Assembly: GCF_965363235.1 (NCBI RefSeq)
Contig: NC_134840.1
Location: 91,214,416-91,278,415, forward strand
Direction of reading: 5' to 3'
Origin: Mytilus galloprovincialis
Lineage: Eukaryota > Mollusca > Bivalvia > Mytilida > Mytilidae
DNA: 64,000 bases
Position numbers and translations under genes: made by a program. Below, piece after piece: positions 34,750 through 45,279 of this stretch. The notes beneath the pieces were generated by a model, which worked only from the letters and a program-made list of their open reading frames with translations, was not told the DNA's origin and made no database searches. Position 1 is the first letter of the stretch. Each line of letters starts with the position of its first letter.

Positions 34750-35125
34750 ATATGATATCATTGCACTTAGTTATCGAAGAAATGAGAGTATGGGATATTA
34801 TTACAATAAGTTTGGGAAAAAATAGTGCATGGGATATTATTTAAATCAGTTTGGGAAGAATTAGTTACTGGGACATTATTACAATCAGTTTGTGAGCAAT
34901 GAGGACATTGAGTATTCTAACAATAAATTTTTGGGAAAATGATTTTATACGATATCATTACAATCAGTTTTGGAATAAATAAGCATTACAGGATGTAAGT
35001 ACAATAAGTTATAAAAGGAATGAATATATGAGATATTATTAAAACCAGTTTTGGAAAATAAGAAAATGGATGTTATGACTATCAAGTTTTGGCAGAAATG
35101 AGGATATTATTACAGCTGTAAGTTC
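34750..35125. repeat. Minisatellite, about 40-base unit, eight to nine copies
   Basis: Units follow a consensus near gggatattattacaatcagt then ttgggaagaaatgag, repeating every 38-42 bases with 15-30 percent divergence. It lies about 215 bases upstream of the sulfotransferase exon, inside its presumed intron. Confidence 0.7.
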
Positions 35126-35337
35126 AATTAACATAACAGTATTGTATTGGAAGGTTTGGAGGTATCAATTTCTCATTTGATGGTCGCAAATTTCAGTTAT
35201 CAGTTCTTTCAAAAGTGATTCCTTTTCAAATTATTTTATTGATCACCAAAACCTCCAGAAATTCAAATGGCTGTCCTATACAGAGTTTGCCTTCGTTTGA
35301 AATAGTAAAACATAATCTTCTTATATTTTTATTGCAG

Positions 35338-36425
35338 CTATATCTAAACAAAAAGGAAGATTTCTTCAACAAGGAGTGACAGAACGGTGTTCAAAAATAA
35401 AATATAGATATAACGGGAAGATTCCAAATAGAATATTCACCAATAGTCTGCTTCCACTTCAAAAGTACAACGTTACATTCTGTAGAGTAACAAAATGTGC
35501 ATCGACGTTTTGGACAAGACTACTAGTGTGTTTAGAAAAAGGTTTATGGAAACCACCTTATGTGTTCAAACCAAATGATGCAAGTGTAAAATTAAGAGAT
35601 AATTTTAATAGGTTCCCTATTCGAAAGATATATAAAAGGGTGAATGATACTAAAAATTTTATGTTTAGTAGAAATCCATATTCAAGAATATTTTCGTTCT
35701 ACGTAGATAAACTATTTTCTCCTAATCCATATTATTGGAATAGTCTTGGAGTTGGAATTACCAAACGAAGCAGAGAAAAGGCAACATGTGGACATGACGT
35801 CACATTTAACGAGTTAGTTGATTACATAATTTACACTCCATCCACCGCTAGAGATTTCCATACTATACCAATCAACGATATTTGCCGGCCATGTACTATT
35901 CCTTATGATATCATTGGCAAGATGGAAAATTTTGAAAATGATGTTTCCAATATACTGAAAGAAATAGGTGCGGAATCATATCCATACTTTTCAGAAAATT
36001 TTAGGAAAGAATACACAACAGATTCTATTTATGATATTGCACAGGCCTTTGTTTCTTTTCGACAAAATTCAGATAAATGCATAGATCGTCAAACTGGATT
36101 AAAACGTGTTTGGCGGGTTTTACAAATAAGAGGAATCATTTCAGAATCATTACAAATGCCTTTCTCTTCAAACGAATCACAGACTATTACGCTTTCTAAA
36201 TTACTGAATACTATTTTGAAAGCACGTGATGAATCTTTAAATGAAGATTTGAGGGATCAAAAGGCAACATTTTTCAAAGAGGCTTATTTAAGCGTTCCTT
36301 TAGATACAATGATGAAGCTACAAAAAGTGTATAAAGAGGATTTTCATATATTTAACTATGAATCGTTCCCTAAAAATTTGTTTACAGTAAAAAGGAACAC
36401 TACAAATGAAATATTTATTGTTTAA
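35338..36425 (+). CDS. Carbohydrate sulfotransferase-like protein, terminal exon (copy 1)
   Basis: After acceptor ttattgcag| at 35337 the frame runs 361 codons to TAA (phase 1 from a missing upstream exon). It encodes the Golgi-lumen catalytic domain of the CHST8-14/HNK-1 type (Sulfotransfer_2), which transfers sulfate from PAPS to glycans. Motifs: 5'-phosphosulfate loop CRVTKCASTFWTRLL; 3'-phosphate loop RNPYSRIFSFYVDKL with Arg and Ser in place; CGHDVTFNELVDYI; and CRPCTIPYDIIGKMENFEND, the CxPC-Y-D-x-I-G-K-x-E signature. In the first loop the usual P-K-x-A/G reads T-K-C-A, an odd change beside the essential Lys. The membrane anchor must lie in an upstream exon I cannot find. A close paralogue lies tail to tail at 41634-42740. 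Confidence 0.85.
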
Positions 36426-36452
36426 AAAAACATTTGTCCTAGAGGAGACTTT

Positions 36453-36458
36453 AATAAA
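36453..36458 (+). terminator. Poly(A) signal AATAAA of sulfotransferase copy 1
   Basis: AATAAA lies 28 bases after the stop codon, well placed for 3' end processing with a very short 3' UTR. Confidence 0.55.
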
Positions 36459-36479
36459 TGATATTTTGTTAATGTGAAG

Positions 36480-37140
36480 AAACCATATTTCAAACGAAAA
36501 CGCTATCGTTATTTACTAATAAAATTAATAAACTGAATCAATAATAAAAAAAAATAACCTTCATAACATACTGTTCTGGTATTTGTCTTTGTAAATGATT
36601 AAGTAACCTTTACTGAATAGTCCTTTTTTATGGTAACATCCTTTTGACGTGACTCAGTACTTATACATCCAGTCATTGTGTTATTGTGCTATGGTCATTT
36701 ATTTTGTTGACCTGCCTTTCAAGTTCTCTAATGTTCTTTGTCTATATGCCATTATGTTGTTCTAAGTTCACATACGTGTTTGTTGTTATAGTGATTAAGA
36801 TTATAACACAATGTGGACTGTTTGGCTGAGAGAAATTGATAAATACAAAATAACAACTTGCTGTTTTGACTGCACATTATTTTTATTTTCATAAGTCCTA
36901 ACCTGGGACAATGGCGTAACAATACAACATAAGAATAAACTATGAAAATTAGTTTAAGAAGGCTTTACTCATTAGATGGATACAAATAGAAATAAGTCTA
37001 ACTTTACATGTATGTTTGACTTGTAGCATATCAAAACACATATCCAAATATGACAAATGCCGTTTAAATGGGGGATCCAGAAACAATCGTTCCATCCGGT
37101 TTACTGCAGTCTCATCATGAAATTTAATTCCAATTGGAAG
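36480..37140. other. Intergenic, no gene recognised
   Basis: AT-rich DNA after the sulfotransferase 3' end. No motif, RNA gene or repeat family seen. Confidence 0.45.
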
Positions 37141-37612
37141 TATTAATAAAAACTTTCAAAAACATGAAACAACTAATACAATAAAAACATTCATTTCGTC
37201 ACTGATGAATCCTAGACGAAGCGTCTGGCGTATCAAACTATAAGCCTGGTACCTTTCATAACCATTTACACCCCTAGGTCGATGACACTGCTGGTGGACG
37301 TTTGGTGCCTGCGGGTATCACCAGCCCAGTAGTCAGCACTTCGGTGTTGACATGAATATCAATTATATGGTCCTTTTTATTAATTTTGCAAAAAAATGCA
37401 TTATTTGAAATATTAAGGATTTTATTATACAAGACATAGATAATCTTAGCCGTATTTAGCACAACTTTTTGGAATGTTGGGTCATCAATGCTTTTCACTT
37501 TTTTACTGTTTGGTTTTCTAACTATTTCGATCTGATGGTCTCTGGTGAGTCTTATGTAGACGAAACGCACGTTTTTGGAATTAGATGATAAGCCTGATAC
37601 CTTTGATTATTA
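37140..37612 (+). repeat. Retrozyme dimer remnant, about 346-base unit
   Basis: Two hammerhead relics (37197-37230 and 37531-37577) bracket one unit with ctaggtcgatgacactgctg, ggtatcaccagcccagtagt and cagcacttcggtgttgacat. The first has an intact CTGATGA but lacks one side of stem III (GACGAAGCGTC). The second reads CTGGTGA, losing core A6, and has ACGCACGTT at the cleavage site. Both look inactive. Confidence 0.7.
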
Positions 37613-37983
37613 GGTATTATTAGGCTAATAAAATGGATTTCCATTAGCAATCATACCATATCTTTTTTTTTTTTATGTTAACAACAGTCTTATTAGGGGT
37701 TTTATGTATAAATAAAATTATCATATTTTATTAACTCGGGATAATCAACAGAAATTACATTATCATAGTATCTACTTAAAGTTTTAACTTTTAAATTTCT
37801 AAAGTTTTCATGCAAGAAGATTCGAGTTTAATTTTACAATATATAGTTTTGCCATGATGTACATAATATTGCCAATCGAGAAACAAAATGATGAATGATG
37901 TTTTCGCACGTCTAGGAACAACAGTTCATATATTTTTTACCGTTTAATATTGTAATTAATAGATGCATCCAGAAATAAAGGAA

Positions 37984-38385
37984 AAAGTAAAAACACAAAA
38001 ATACTGAACTCCGAGGAAAATTCAAAAAGGAAAATCAAAAATCAAAAGGCAAAATCAAAAGTCCAAACACATCAAACGAATGGATAAATAATGTCATATT
38101 CCTGACTTGGTACAGGCATTTTCTAATGTAGAAAATGGGGGATTGAACCTGGTTTTATAGCTAGCTAAACCTCTCACTTGTATGACAGTCGCATCAAATT
38201 CCATTACATTGTCAACGATGCATGAACAAAACAAACATACTCAAAGAGTACAAATGTCAAAAATAGGGGTACAACAGTCAATATTGTGTTATCATCTTAA
38301 TATCACTACATAAACAACAAATGTAACAAAGTAGCACAAAAAGGCATACATCAAATTTAACATTCTCATTTTGCTTTTCTTATAC
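37984..38385 (+). repeat. Penelope-tail family repeat (family B)
   Basis: Fullest copy in the window: aaaaagtaaaaacacaaaaa, aatactgaactccgaggaaa, cctgacttggtacaggcatt, ggttttatagctagctaaac, ctctcacttgtatgacagtc. On the minus strand it lies downstream of the RT at 39109-40310, separated by the tandem repeats, consistent with being the element's 3' region. Confidence 0.7.
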
Positions 38386-39080
38386 GGCTGAATTTATCTA
38401 TGTAAAGTCTACCCATAAATGAAAGAAGGTTTTCATTACTGGTGTAAAATTGCGCGTTTGAAATTCGCACAGGTAGACATAAAAATAATTTTGTCGTATG
38501 ACGGCATACATAAATGCAGACTCACGTAAAGTAGATATAACAAAAAACAGACTTACAGTAAAAATAATAAATAAAATAATGGTGTGGTTCAAAGTATGAC
38601 GGGACACATAAGTACAGTTTCACGTCAAATACGGCTGAATTTATCTATGTAAAGTCTACCCATAAATGATAGAAGGTTTTCATTACTGGTGTAAAATTGC
38701 GCGTTTGAAATTCGCACAGGTAGACATAAAAATAATTTTGTCGTATGACGGCATACATAAATGCAGACTCACGTAAAGTAGATATAACAAAAACCAGATT
38801 TAACAGTAAAAGTAATAATAATAAATAAAATAATGGTGTGGTTCAAAGTATGACGGGATACATAAGTACAGTTTCACGTCAAATGTATATCATAAAAAAC
38901 AGACTAAACAGAAAAAGTAGTCTTATTGAATAAAATAGTTTAGTCATTCATAGTATGTCAAGATCCTTAAGTAAAAGTAATATCAATAAATGAAATAATT
39001 TTGCCGTTCAAAGTATGTGGTTTTACGTAACCACAGAGTCACTTCAAATGAATATCTAAAAAAGACATATAAAAGAATAC
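38382..39080. repeat. Tandem duplication, 248-250-base unit, plus diverged third unit
   Basis: The block from tacggctgaatttatctatg to cagtttcacgtcaaa (about 38382-38631) repeats at 38632-38882 with few changes (aaatgaaag/aaatgatag, an added aataata). A more diverged partial unit follows to about 39080 (aaaacagactaaacag, gttcaaagtatgtgg). The minus frame 38398-38607 is a product of the repeat. Confidence 0.8.
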
Positions 39081-39108
39081 TATAATACGTAATTAAGATG
39101 ATAACAAA

Positions 39109-40315
39109 CGTCAGTACGCAAAATCTATACTTCAAGACCATCTTGTATTATTTGTGAAGTTGATACGGAATATTTATCAACAAGTTCTGGGTATCTTCCG
39201 ATGAACTTTTTTAGAAAAGGGACGAGACGTTCTTTGACATACCCCTGGTTCATCAATTTTCTGCTCAGACACTGGTGACGTTTTACAAAGTCTGAATAGG
39301 AGCTGCAAGCTCTTGAATACCTAATAAGTTGGGAAATGTATATTCCATATGCAGGTGAAGTTGGTATATTACTACTAAGGTGGGGGAAATTGATAATTTC
39401 AAAATTAAAATCGTCTCGTTTGTCAGAGATGACTGTGTATGTCAAATTCGAGGTATAAGTCTAAAAATGAGGCAGAGGAAGCCGTGTCTGTGGTCTCTTT
39501 AATTTCTAGTTCTGGTGGGTATATTAATGGAATCCAATCAGAAAAGTTCGGATTGTTAATGGAAAGAACATGATCAATATATCTGAAAGTGAAATTAAAT
39601 AACCTGGCTTCTTTGATCTTCTTGTTTTTGACAAGTGTCTGAAGGAACTCCGATTCATATGAAAATAAGAAGAGGTCGGCAAGAAGAGGCGTACAGTTCG
39701 TTCCCATAGGAATGCCGACAATTTGTTGAAAAAGTCTACCTCCAAATTCAACAAATATGTTGTCAATAAGAAACTCCAGCATACTGATCACTTGTTCCTC
39801 TGTGTAGTATGTTTTACCCTTTTGTTCCTTATTAACAAAATATGCCTTATGGTATCCCAAAGTGATAAATTTATAGCGTATGCTACCATTTTTATGATGA
39901 AAAGCATTGTGAATTATTTCTTTTAGACGGGTTTTCAATTTCACATGGGGAATGGTTGTATACAAGGTTGAAAAATCAAAAGTTTTAATAGAACTAATTT
40001 CAGAAAAAGACCGAGATTTAAAATTATCCAGAAGTTCTTTAGAGTTTTTCAGAATCCACATATGGTTAATACCACTACGTGAGTAAACAGTTTCACAGTA
40101 TATCTGAAGACCCTCTTTAACTGCGGACAGAATTTTAGTCAATCTAATGGACAATTCTTTAGTAGAACAAGCAGATGAGCCGGCAATGTACCGTTGTTTG
40201 TACGGATTTTTGTGAAAGAAACAATTGTTAACCAATGAGTCTACACATAAAAAGTAAAACAAACTTGGGAGAAGAATGAACACCAAACGAAACTATTCGA
40301 GCTTTATCCGCCATG
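39109..40315 (-). pseudogene. Penelope-like retroelement, reverse transcriptase part
   Basis: Two overlapping frames (40286 to 39423, then 39445 to 39125) carry Penelope-type RT features: KTFDFSTLYTTIPHVKLK, FGGRLFQQIVGIPMGTNCTP, ADLFLFSYESEFL, a catalytic box FRYIDHVL (usually YxDD), ASFLDLYLE, and a C-terminal PELVDKYSVSTSQIIQDGLE. The N-terminus and any GIY-YIG endonuclease are absent, so it is 5' truncated, and the frame change near 39430 and the D-to-H change make it inactive. Penelope-like elements are known to carry hammerhead ribozymes. It lies between the two sulfotransferase genes. Confidence 0.8.
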
Positions 40316-40770
40316 TGAATCCACAAGTAGAAATGCACCAGAAAGGTCTACGACACAATTAGTTCATCTACTTTCAAATATTATCAGATGCCTATTCGGG
40401 TACCGATAGATTGTGGTGGATTCAGGATGCGTAGAAGGCATACGCCACCTTTTGATTTTAAATTTTATTATTTCATAGCCCAAAATCGTCCAAATTGTTT
40501 TAGCATCGCTAAGTTAGTATGTATTTCTTTAGTTTAATGAGTTACACCAATTTAAAAAAAGAAGTCCTGCTTTCGCACTTATAAAGATCTTTGACGGCAA
40601 ATACATGTCCTGTGTCCCACTAAACACATAATGTTCAATGAACGTTGTGGATTGGTTCCTGTTAGGTTATTGCGGATCATAACGTTACACGAACGTTGTG
40701 AGTACGCTAAAATGAAACGTTACATGTTAACGTTCTAGGAACGTTTCTTTTTAACGGTGTGCGGTAATTT
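40316..40770. other. Intergenic with AACGTT-rich segment
   Basis: 40620-40760 contains repeated gaacgttgtg, aacgttacac, gttaacgttctaggaacgtt words, which could be a TIR-element remnant. No gene. Confidence 0.4.
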
Positions 40771-40774
40771 TACA

Positions 40775-41190
40775 AATAAAGGCAACAACAGTATACCGCT
40801 GTTCGAAATTCATAAATCGATTGAGAAAAAAAAAACCAAATCCGGGTTACAAACTAAAACTGAGGGAAACACATCAAGTATAAGAGAAGAACTACGACAC
40901 AACAAAAACACAACATTAAACTGTAACACACACAGAAATGAACTATAATATAACGATGGCAATTATCCTGACTTGGTACAGAACATTTCAAGAAAAAAAT
41001 GGTTGGTTGAACCTGGTTTTGTGGCATGCCAAACCTCCCGCTATTATTGCAATGTTAAATGACAACATGACAGGACTACAACACAAATAAATAGGAGAAG
41101 ATATAGAACAGAGAAACACACGAATAATAGTTAACAAAGAGTACCGTCATCATTGTGTGCGGTAGTATCCTTATTTTTAAATTCAACGTG
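40775..41190 (+). repeat. Family A dispersed repeat
   Basis: Starts aaggcaacaacagtataccg and includes gggaaacacatcaagtataa, gtaacacacacagaaatgaa, cctgacttggtacagaacat, ggttgaacctggttttgtgg. Matches 46888-47345, 51708-51900 and, inverted, 25845-26135. I remember it as a mussel family that can end in a hammerhead retrozyme, but none follows here. Confidence 0.7.
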
Positions 41191-41275
41191 ATATATCCGA
41201 ACCAAACCATCATGTTATGCGGTAGTATTCATATCTCTGTGTTCAATGTGATATATCCGATACAAGCACTCACTG
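41159..41275. repeat. Two tandem copies, about 60-base unit
   Basis: gcggtagtat, then ttcaacgtgatatatccgaa (41158-41200), recurs as gcggtagtattcatatctc and ttcaatgtgatatatccgat (41219-41262). Confidence 0.55.
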
Positions 41276-41525
41276 AAATGTAAGTGACAAGACATCTTCA
41301 ATATATCTGAAAGTGGAATGAAATTAGTTTTTATTCCACATTTTTATGACGTTTTAGTATCAAGTGAAAAGTTAAAGACCATAGGATTTTCCCATATGAA
41401 TAATTTGTATTTAAGGACTATCAAAATGTTAATTTCAACGACTGGTATGTCAAAAACAAGATATGTTATCCCCATGTTTTTTGTAATTTTTTGGTATAAG
41501 TTTGTAAAACCTATGCATGTCTATT

Positions 41526-41531
41526 TTTATT
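41526..41531 (-). terminator. Possible poly(A) signal of sulfotransferase copy 2
   Basis: TTTATT on the plus strand is AATAAA on the minus strand, about 105 bases beyond the stop codon. Confidence 0.3.
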
Positions 41532-41633
41532 CAGATTTGTGGAGTAGTTGATAACAGACGCTTCGCCTTAAATTATTTCCATGGAAGAAGACTTATCGAT
41601 TGTAATATCAATTGCGTTTTTTTTTTAAGTTTC

Positions 41634-42740
41634 TTATTTTAAACAAAATATATCTATTGTACTGTTTCCTCGTTGTCTTGTTCCAAACAAATGTTTAGGA
41701 AAGAGATCATAGTTGAATATTTGTAAATCCTTTTTATATACTGATTGGAGCTTAAACATGGTATCCAACGGTATATTGGAGTAAGCCTGTGTAATAAACA
41801 TTGTCTTTTGGGCTTTCATGTCTTCGTTTTCAGATATATCACGTGCTTTGATAATACTCTTGAGTAATTTCGGAAAAGACAGGCTGAATGATTCTTTTGA
41901 TGTGAAAGGAACTGGGATTGTTCGTGAAATTATTCCTCTTATTTGTAACTTCAGCCAAACACGTTTTATTCCAGTATGGCGGTCTATACATTTATCTGAA
42001 TCCCTTCGATTTGCAAAATAAGCTTGTACAATATCATAAATAGCGTCCGATGTATATTCTTTCTTAAAATTTTCTGCAAAATAAGGATATGATTCCGCAC
42101 CTATTTCTTTAAGTATTCTAGAAACATCGTTTTCAAAATTTTCCATTTTGCCAATAAAACTGTAACGAATTTTACACGGACGGCAAATGTCATTGGTTGG
42201 TATGATATGGTAGTCTCTCATTCTGGATGGAGTATTGATAATATAATCAACAAACTCATTAAATGTCACGTCATGTCCACATGTTGCGAATCCTCGGCTT
42301 CGTTTAGTTATTCCAATACCAAGATCATTCCAATAAAATGGATTTGGAGAAAATAGTTTATCTACGTAGAACGACAATACTCTTGAAAATGGATTTCTAC
42401 TAAACATAAGATTTTTTGTATTTTTCAAAAATTTATATGCCTTTCGCACAGAAAACTTACTAAAATCATTTTTTAATTTAACACTGCCATCATTTGGTTT
42501 AAACACAAAAGGTGGTTTCCATAGATCTCTTTCTAAACACACCAATAGTCGTGTCCAAAATGTTGATGCCCCTTTTGGTACTCTACAAAACGTAACATTG
42601 TACTTTTTTAGTGGTAGAAGACTGTTTCTAAACATGTTATCAGGTATCTTCTGGTCATAAGAATAGTTGATTTTTGAACAGCGTTCTGTTACTCCGTTTC
42701 CTTGAGATATCTCATTTTCCTTCGTCACGGTTGTAAAATT
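41634..42740 (-). CDS. Carbohydrate sulfotransferase-like protein, terminal exon (copy 2)
   Basis: After acceptor tttttgacag| at 42741-42742 the frame runs 368 codons (NFTTVTKENEISQGNGVTER onward) to TAA. Same family and layout as copy 1: CRVPKGASTFWTRLL as the PAPS 5'-phosphosulfate loop with the normal P-K, RNPFSRVLSFYVDKL as the 3'-phosphate loop, CGHDVTFNEFVDYI, and CRPCKIRYSFIGKMENFEND. About three quarters of residues match copy 1 by eye. The frame is intact, so both genes are probably functional Golgi sulfotransferases acting on glycans; the acceptor sugar cannot be told. The upstream exon with the membrane anchor is not found. The convergent arrangement suggests an inverted duplication. 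Confidence 0.85.
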   Translation of the reverse strand, partial: NFTTVTKENEISQGNGVTERCSKINYSYDQKIPDNMFRNSLLPLKKYNVTFCRVPKGASTFWTRLLVCLERDLWKPPFVFKPNDGSVKLKNDFSKFSVRKAYKFLKNTKNLMFSRNPFSRVLSFYVDKLFSPNPFYWNDLGIGITKRSRGFATCGHDVTFNEFVDYIINTPSRMRDYHIIPTNDICRPCKIRYSFIGKMENFENDVSRILKEIGAESYPYFAENFKKEYTSDAIYDIVQAYFANRRDSDKCIDRHTGIKRVWLKLQIRGIISRTIPVPFTSKESFSLSFPKLLKSIIKARDISENEDMKAQKTMFITQAYSNIPLDTMFKLQSVYKKDLQIFNYDLFPKHLFGTRQRGNSTIDIFCLK

Positions 42741-42775
42741 CTGTCAAAAAGGTTTAAATTGTATGAGTTGTAAAT

Positions 42776-43360
42776 AAATGAACTTATCAAAAACATATCT
42801 CAATTTACACAAGCTATCTGTGGGAGTTTCAGTACAGTTAGTAAACTATTAAATACTGTGAAGATTACAACCGATAAAAACTTAAAAGCTACATCCAAGC
42901 AAGGCTATCTACAATGAAGCAAGTAGGTTGCTTTATTCTATATATATAACTTATCAAAAACATATCTCACTTTACACAAGCTATATGTGGGAGTTTCAGT
43001 ACAGTTAGTAAACTATTAATCTAAAAATGTTCTTGTATTATTTTAATTTTAGTTTCTTGTGTACAATTTGGAAATTAGTATGGCGTTCATTATCACTGAA
43101 CTAGTATATATTTCTTTAGGGGCCAGTTGAAGGACGCCTCCGGATGCGGGAATTTCTCGCTACATTGAAGACCTGTTGGTGACCTTCTGCTGTTGTTTTT
43201 TTCTATGGTCGGGTTGTTGTCTCTTTGGCACATTCCCCATTTCCATTCTCAATTTTATTAAATACTGTAAAGATTACAACCGATAAAAACTTAAAAGCTA
43301 CATTCAAGCAAGGCTATCTACAATGAAGCAAGTAGTGTTGCTTTATTCTATTGTGTTGTG
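42776..43360. repeat. Duplicated 170-base block, second copy interrupted
   Basis: aacttatcaaaaacatatctc through gcaagtaggttgctttattc (42780-42942) is repeated from 42948. The second copy is split after gtaaactattaa by the 236-base element at 43020-43255 and resumes with attaaatactgtaaagatta to 43350. Confidence 0.8.
43020..43255. mobile_element. 236-base dispersed element with 6-base target duplication
   Basis: The interrupted duplication gives exact ends: TATTAA at 43014-43019 and 43256-43261. The insert has ttagtatggcgttcattatc, aggacgcctccggatgcggg, and ends ggcacattccccatttccat, ctcaattt. A second copy lies at 43960-44235. No TIRs and no coding sequence. A SINE or short LINE-derived element is plausible; I remember this sequence as frequent in mussels. 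Confidence 0.7.
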
Positions 43361-43529
43361 TCTATTGTATGATTTACATTGACTACTTAATTTTTTTCTC
43401 TTTTTTTACTTGATGGAATTCTTTTTTTTTTAAATTTCAACTCATCTTCCCAATTATCATATGCATAATAAAATCTTTAGAATGATGACAGTGGATTTGT
43501 ACACAGGGCCGAAATTGATTGGTGATTAT

Positions 43530-43700
43530 GAAATACATAAAAAAAATCATTAGTATTACAAACAGTTCAACTCTTCGTAGATAAAAGACGCAAGACAACA
43601 AACAGACATACAAACGCATAAGTCGAAAGTAAACTCCCAACGACAAGGCTAAAAATTAAAAAGGCCAAAACTCAAACAATGGTAAACAGTACATAAGACG
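43530..43700 (+). repeat. Family C repeat fragment
   Basis: gcataagtcgaaagtaaact, cccaacgacaaggctaaaaa and the following aaac runs match the family C words at 45.8 and 51.95 kb. The frame on the minus strand here is noncoding. Confidence 0.5.
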
Positions 43701-43959
43701 ATGACTTAAAGTAGATTATGAAAAAAATCAGATAACAATCTACATTATGTAAGCTAGTAGTTCCAGAGCTGATATGTAAAGGGTACAAATATCATTTTAC
43801 TGGTTTAGTTTATAATTTGACAATCACAAACAGCTTGATGAGACTAGGGGACCCTGTTTGACTTTGTTTTTGATTCGGTCAAAATGGAATAATAAGGTCC
43901 TTGATGGGTGCAAATAGCGAAACTTTTTACTCTCTATCACTTCAATATACTAAATGTCA

Positions 43960-44240
43960 AGTTGATTGTCCCAAGTCAGGAGCCTTTGGCCTTTGTTAGG
44001 TCTTGCATGTTTTTTTTTTATTTAGTTCATTTATATGTTTTGGAGTTTAGTATGACGTTCATTTTAAATGAACTTGCACACATTTTTAACATCGTTAGAA
44101 AACAGCTGTGGCCTTACTCCGGGTGCGGAATTTTCGGGCTGCGTTAAAGACCCATTGATGGCCTTCGAATGTTTTCTGCTCTTTGGTCGGGTTGTTGTTT
44201 TTTGGACATATTCCCTTATTTCAATACTCAATTTTAAGTT
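43960..44240. mobile_element. Second copy of the 236-base dispersed element
   Basis: ggagtttagtatgacgttca, ccttactccgggtgcgga, gggctgcgttaaagacc, ggtcgggttgttgttttttg and ctcaattttaa match 43020-43255 at roughly 75-80 percent. The open frames on both strands are shadows of it. Confidence 0.6.
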
Positions 44241-44259
44241 AATTCGTTCGGAAAACTTT

Positions 44260-44740
44260 ATAATAGCATATAAGGACCATCGTTTTGGTATATTGAGCTT
44301 ACACTCGAAAAAAAAAGTATTTAGCTTCATAAATCTGATTATTCAGTATTTCAGTATAGTAATGTCAATCAGTATTAAAGTAAAAATTGATTTACGTTCA
44401 GTTATACTACGTGCTTTGTATATACGACCAGTAATGTACTTAAGCAAATTTGGGGAGACGAAGTATAAGAATTTTTATGATTTTAAATAATTATAAGAAA
44501 ACGATCAATGAATGACTAGCACAGACAATCATCAAAGGAAAAGTAAATACATGGATCAAATAGAAGTCTTGTCCATTGAATACATGACTACGATTCACTT
44601 AGTTTTATTATGTTTTACATGTCAAGGGCTAGTAAATATAAATGACTCTTAAATTATTCGTAAGTTGTGGTTTGCGAGAGCACAAAGACTGCGATAAGAA
44701 TCTTTTAAGAGCGTTAAAAGAATCATTCTAACCTCGCTCT
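44260..44740. other. Intergenic, no gene recognised
   Basis: AT-rich sequence between the 236-base element and the retrozyme tandem. No motif seen. Confidence 0.45.
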
Positions 44741-44881
44741 TTTCTTTATTTATTTTTGAAATACTAAGGCTTTTCTATCTCAGGTATAGATTACCTTAGC
44801 TGTATTTGGCAAACGTTTAGGAATTTTTGGTCCTCATTGCTCTTCAACTTCGTACTTTATTTAAACATTTCTTGATTCGGG

Positions 44882-44922
44882 CGTCACTGATGAGTCTTTT
44901 ATAGACGAAACGCGCGTCTGAC
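44882..44922 (+). ncRNA. Type I hammerhead ribozyme (left of tandem)
   Basis: Stem I CGTCA / TGACA (four pairs), core CTGATGA (44887-44893), stem II GTCT/AGAC with 5-base loop, GAAA, self-complementary stem III ACGCGCGT without a loop, cleavage triplet GTC ending at 44918. All conserved core bases are present. The loopless stem III implies activity mainly as a dimer, as described for short-stem animal hammerheads. Confidence 0.8.
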
Positions 44923-45237
44923 ATAAGTGTAAAGTTTTAGTCCTGGTATATATGATGGGTATATTTACAACCACTGGGTCGATGCCACTGCTAGTGGAGA
45001 TTTATTTCCTCGAGGGTATCACCAGCCCAATAGTAAGCACTTCTGTGTTGACTTGAGTTATCATTGATATGTTCATAATAATACATTAACTGTTAACAAA
45101 ACTTTGAATATTTGAAATACTTAGGCTTTTCTACCTCAGGAATAGATTACCTAAGCTGTATTTGGCAAAACGTTTAGGAATTGTTGGTCCTCAATGCTCT
45201 TCAACTTCGTACTTTATTTAAACTTTTTTTATTCGAG

Positions 45238-45279
45238 CGTCACTGATGAGTCTTTTGTAGACGAAACGCGCGTCTGGCG
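45238..45279 (+). ncRNA. Type I hammerhead ribozyme (right of tandem)
   Basis: Core CTGATGA at 45243-45249, stem II GTCT/AGAC with loop TTTGT, GAAA, stem III ACGCGCGT (45266-45273), cleavage after C45274, stem I CGTCA / TGGCG with five pairs including a G-U. All conserved bases are intact; the best-preserved ribozyme in the window. Confidence 0.85.

Noticed and set aside
44064-44490. Open frames of 88 and 140 codons
   Set aside because: They overlap the second copy of the 236-base element and show no motif.
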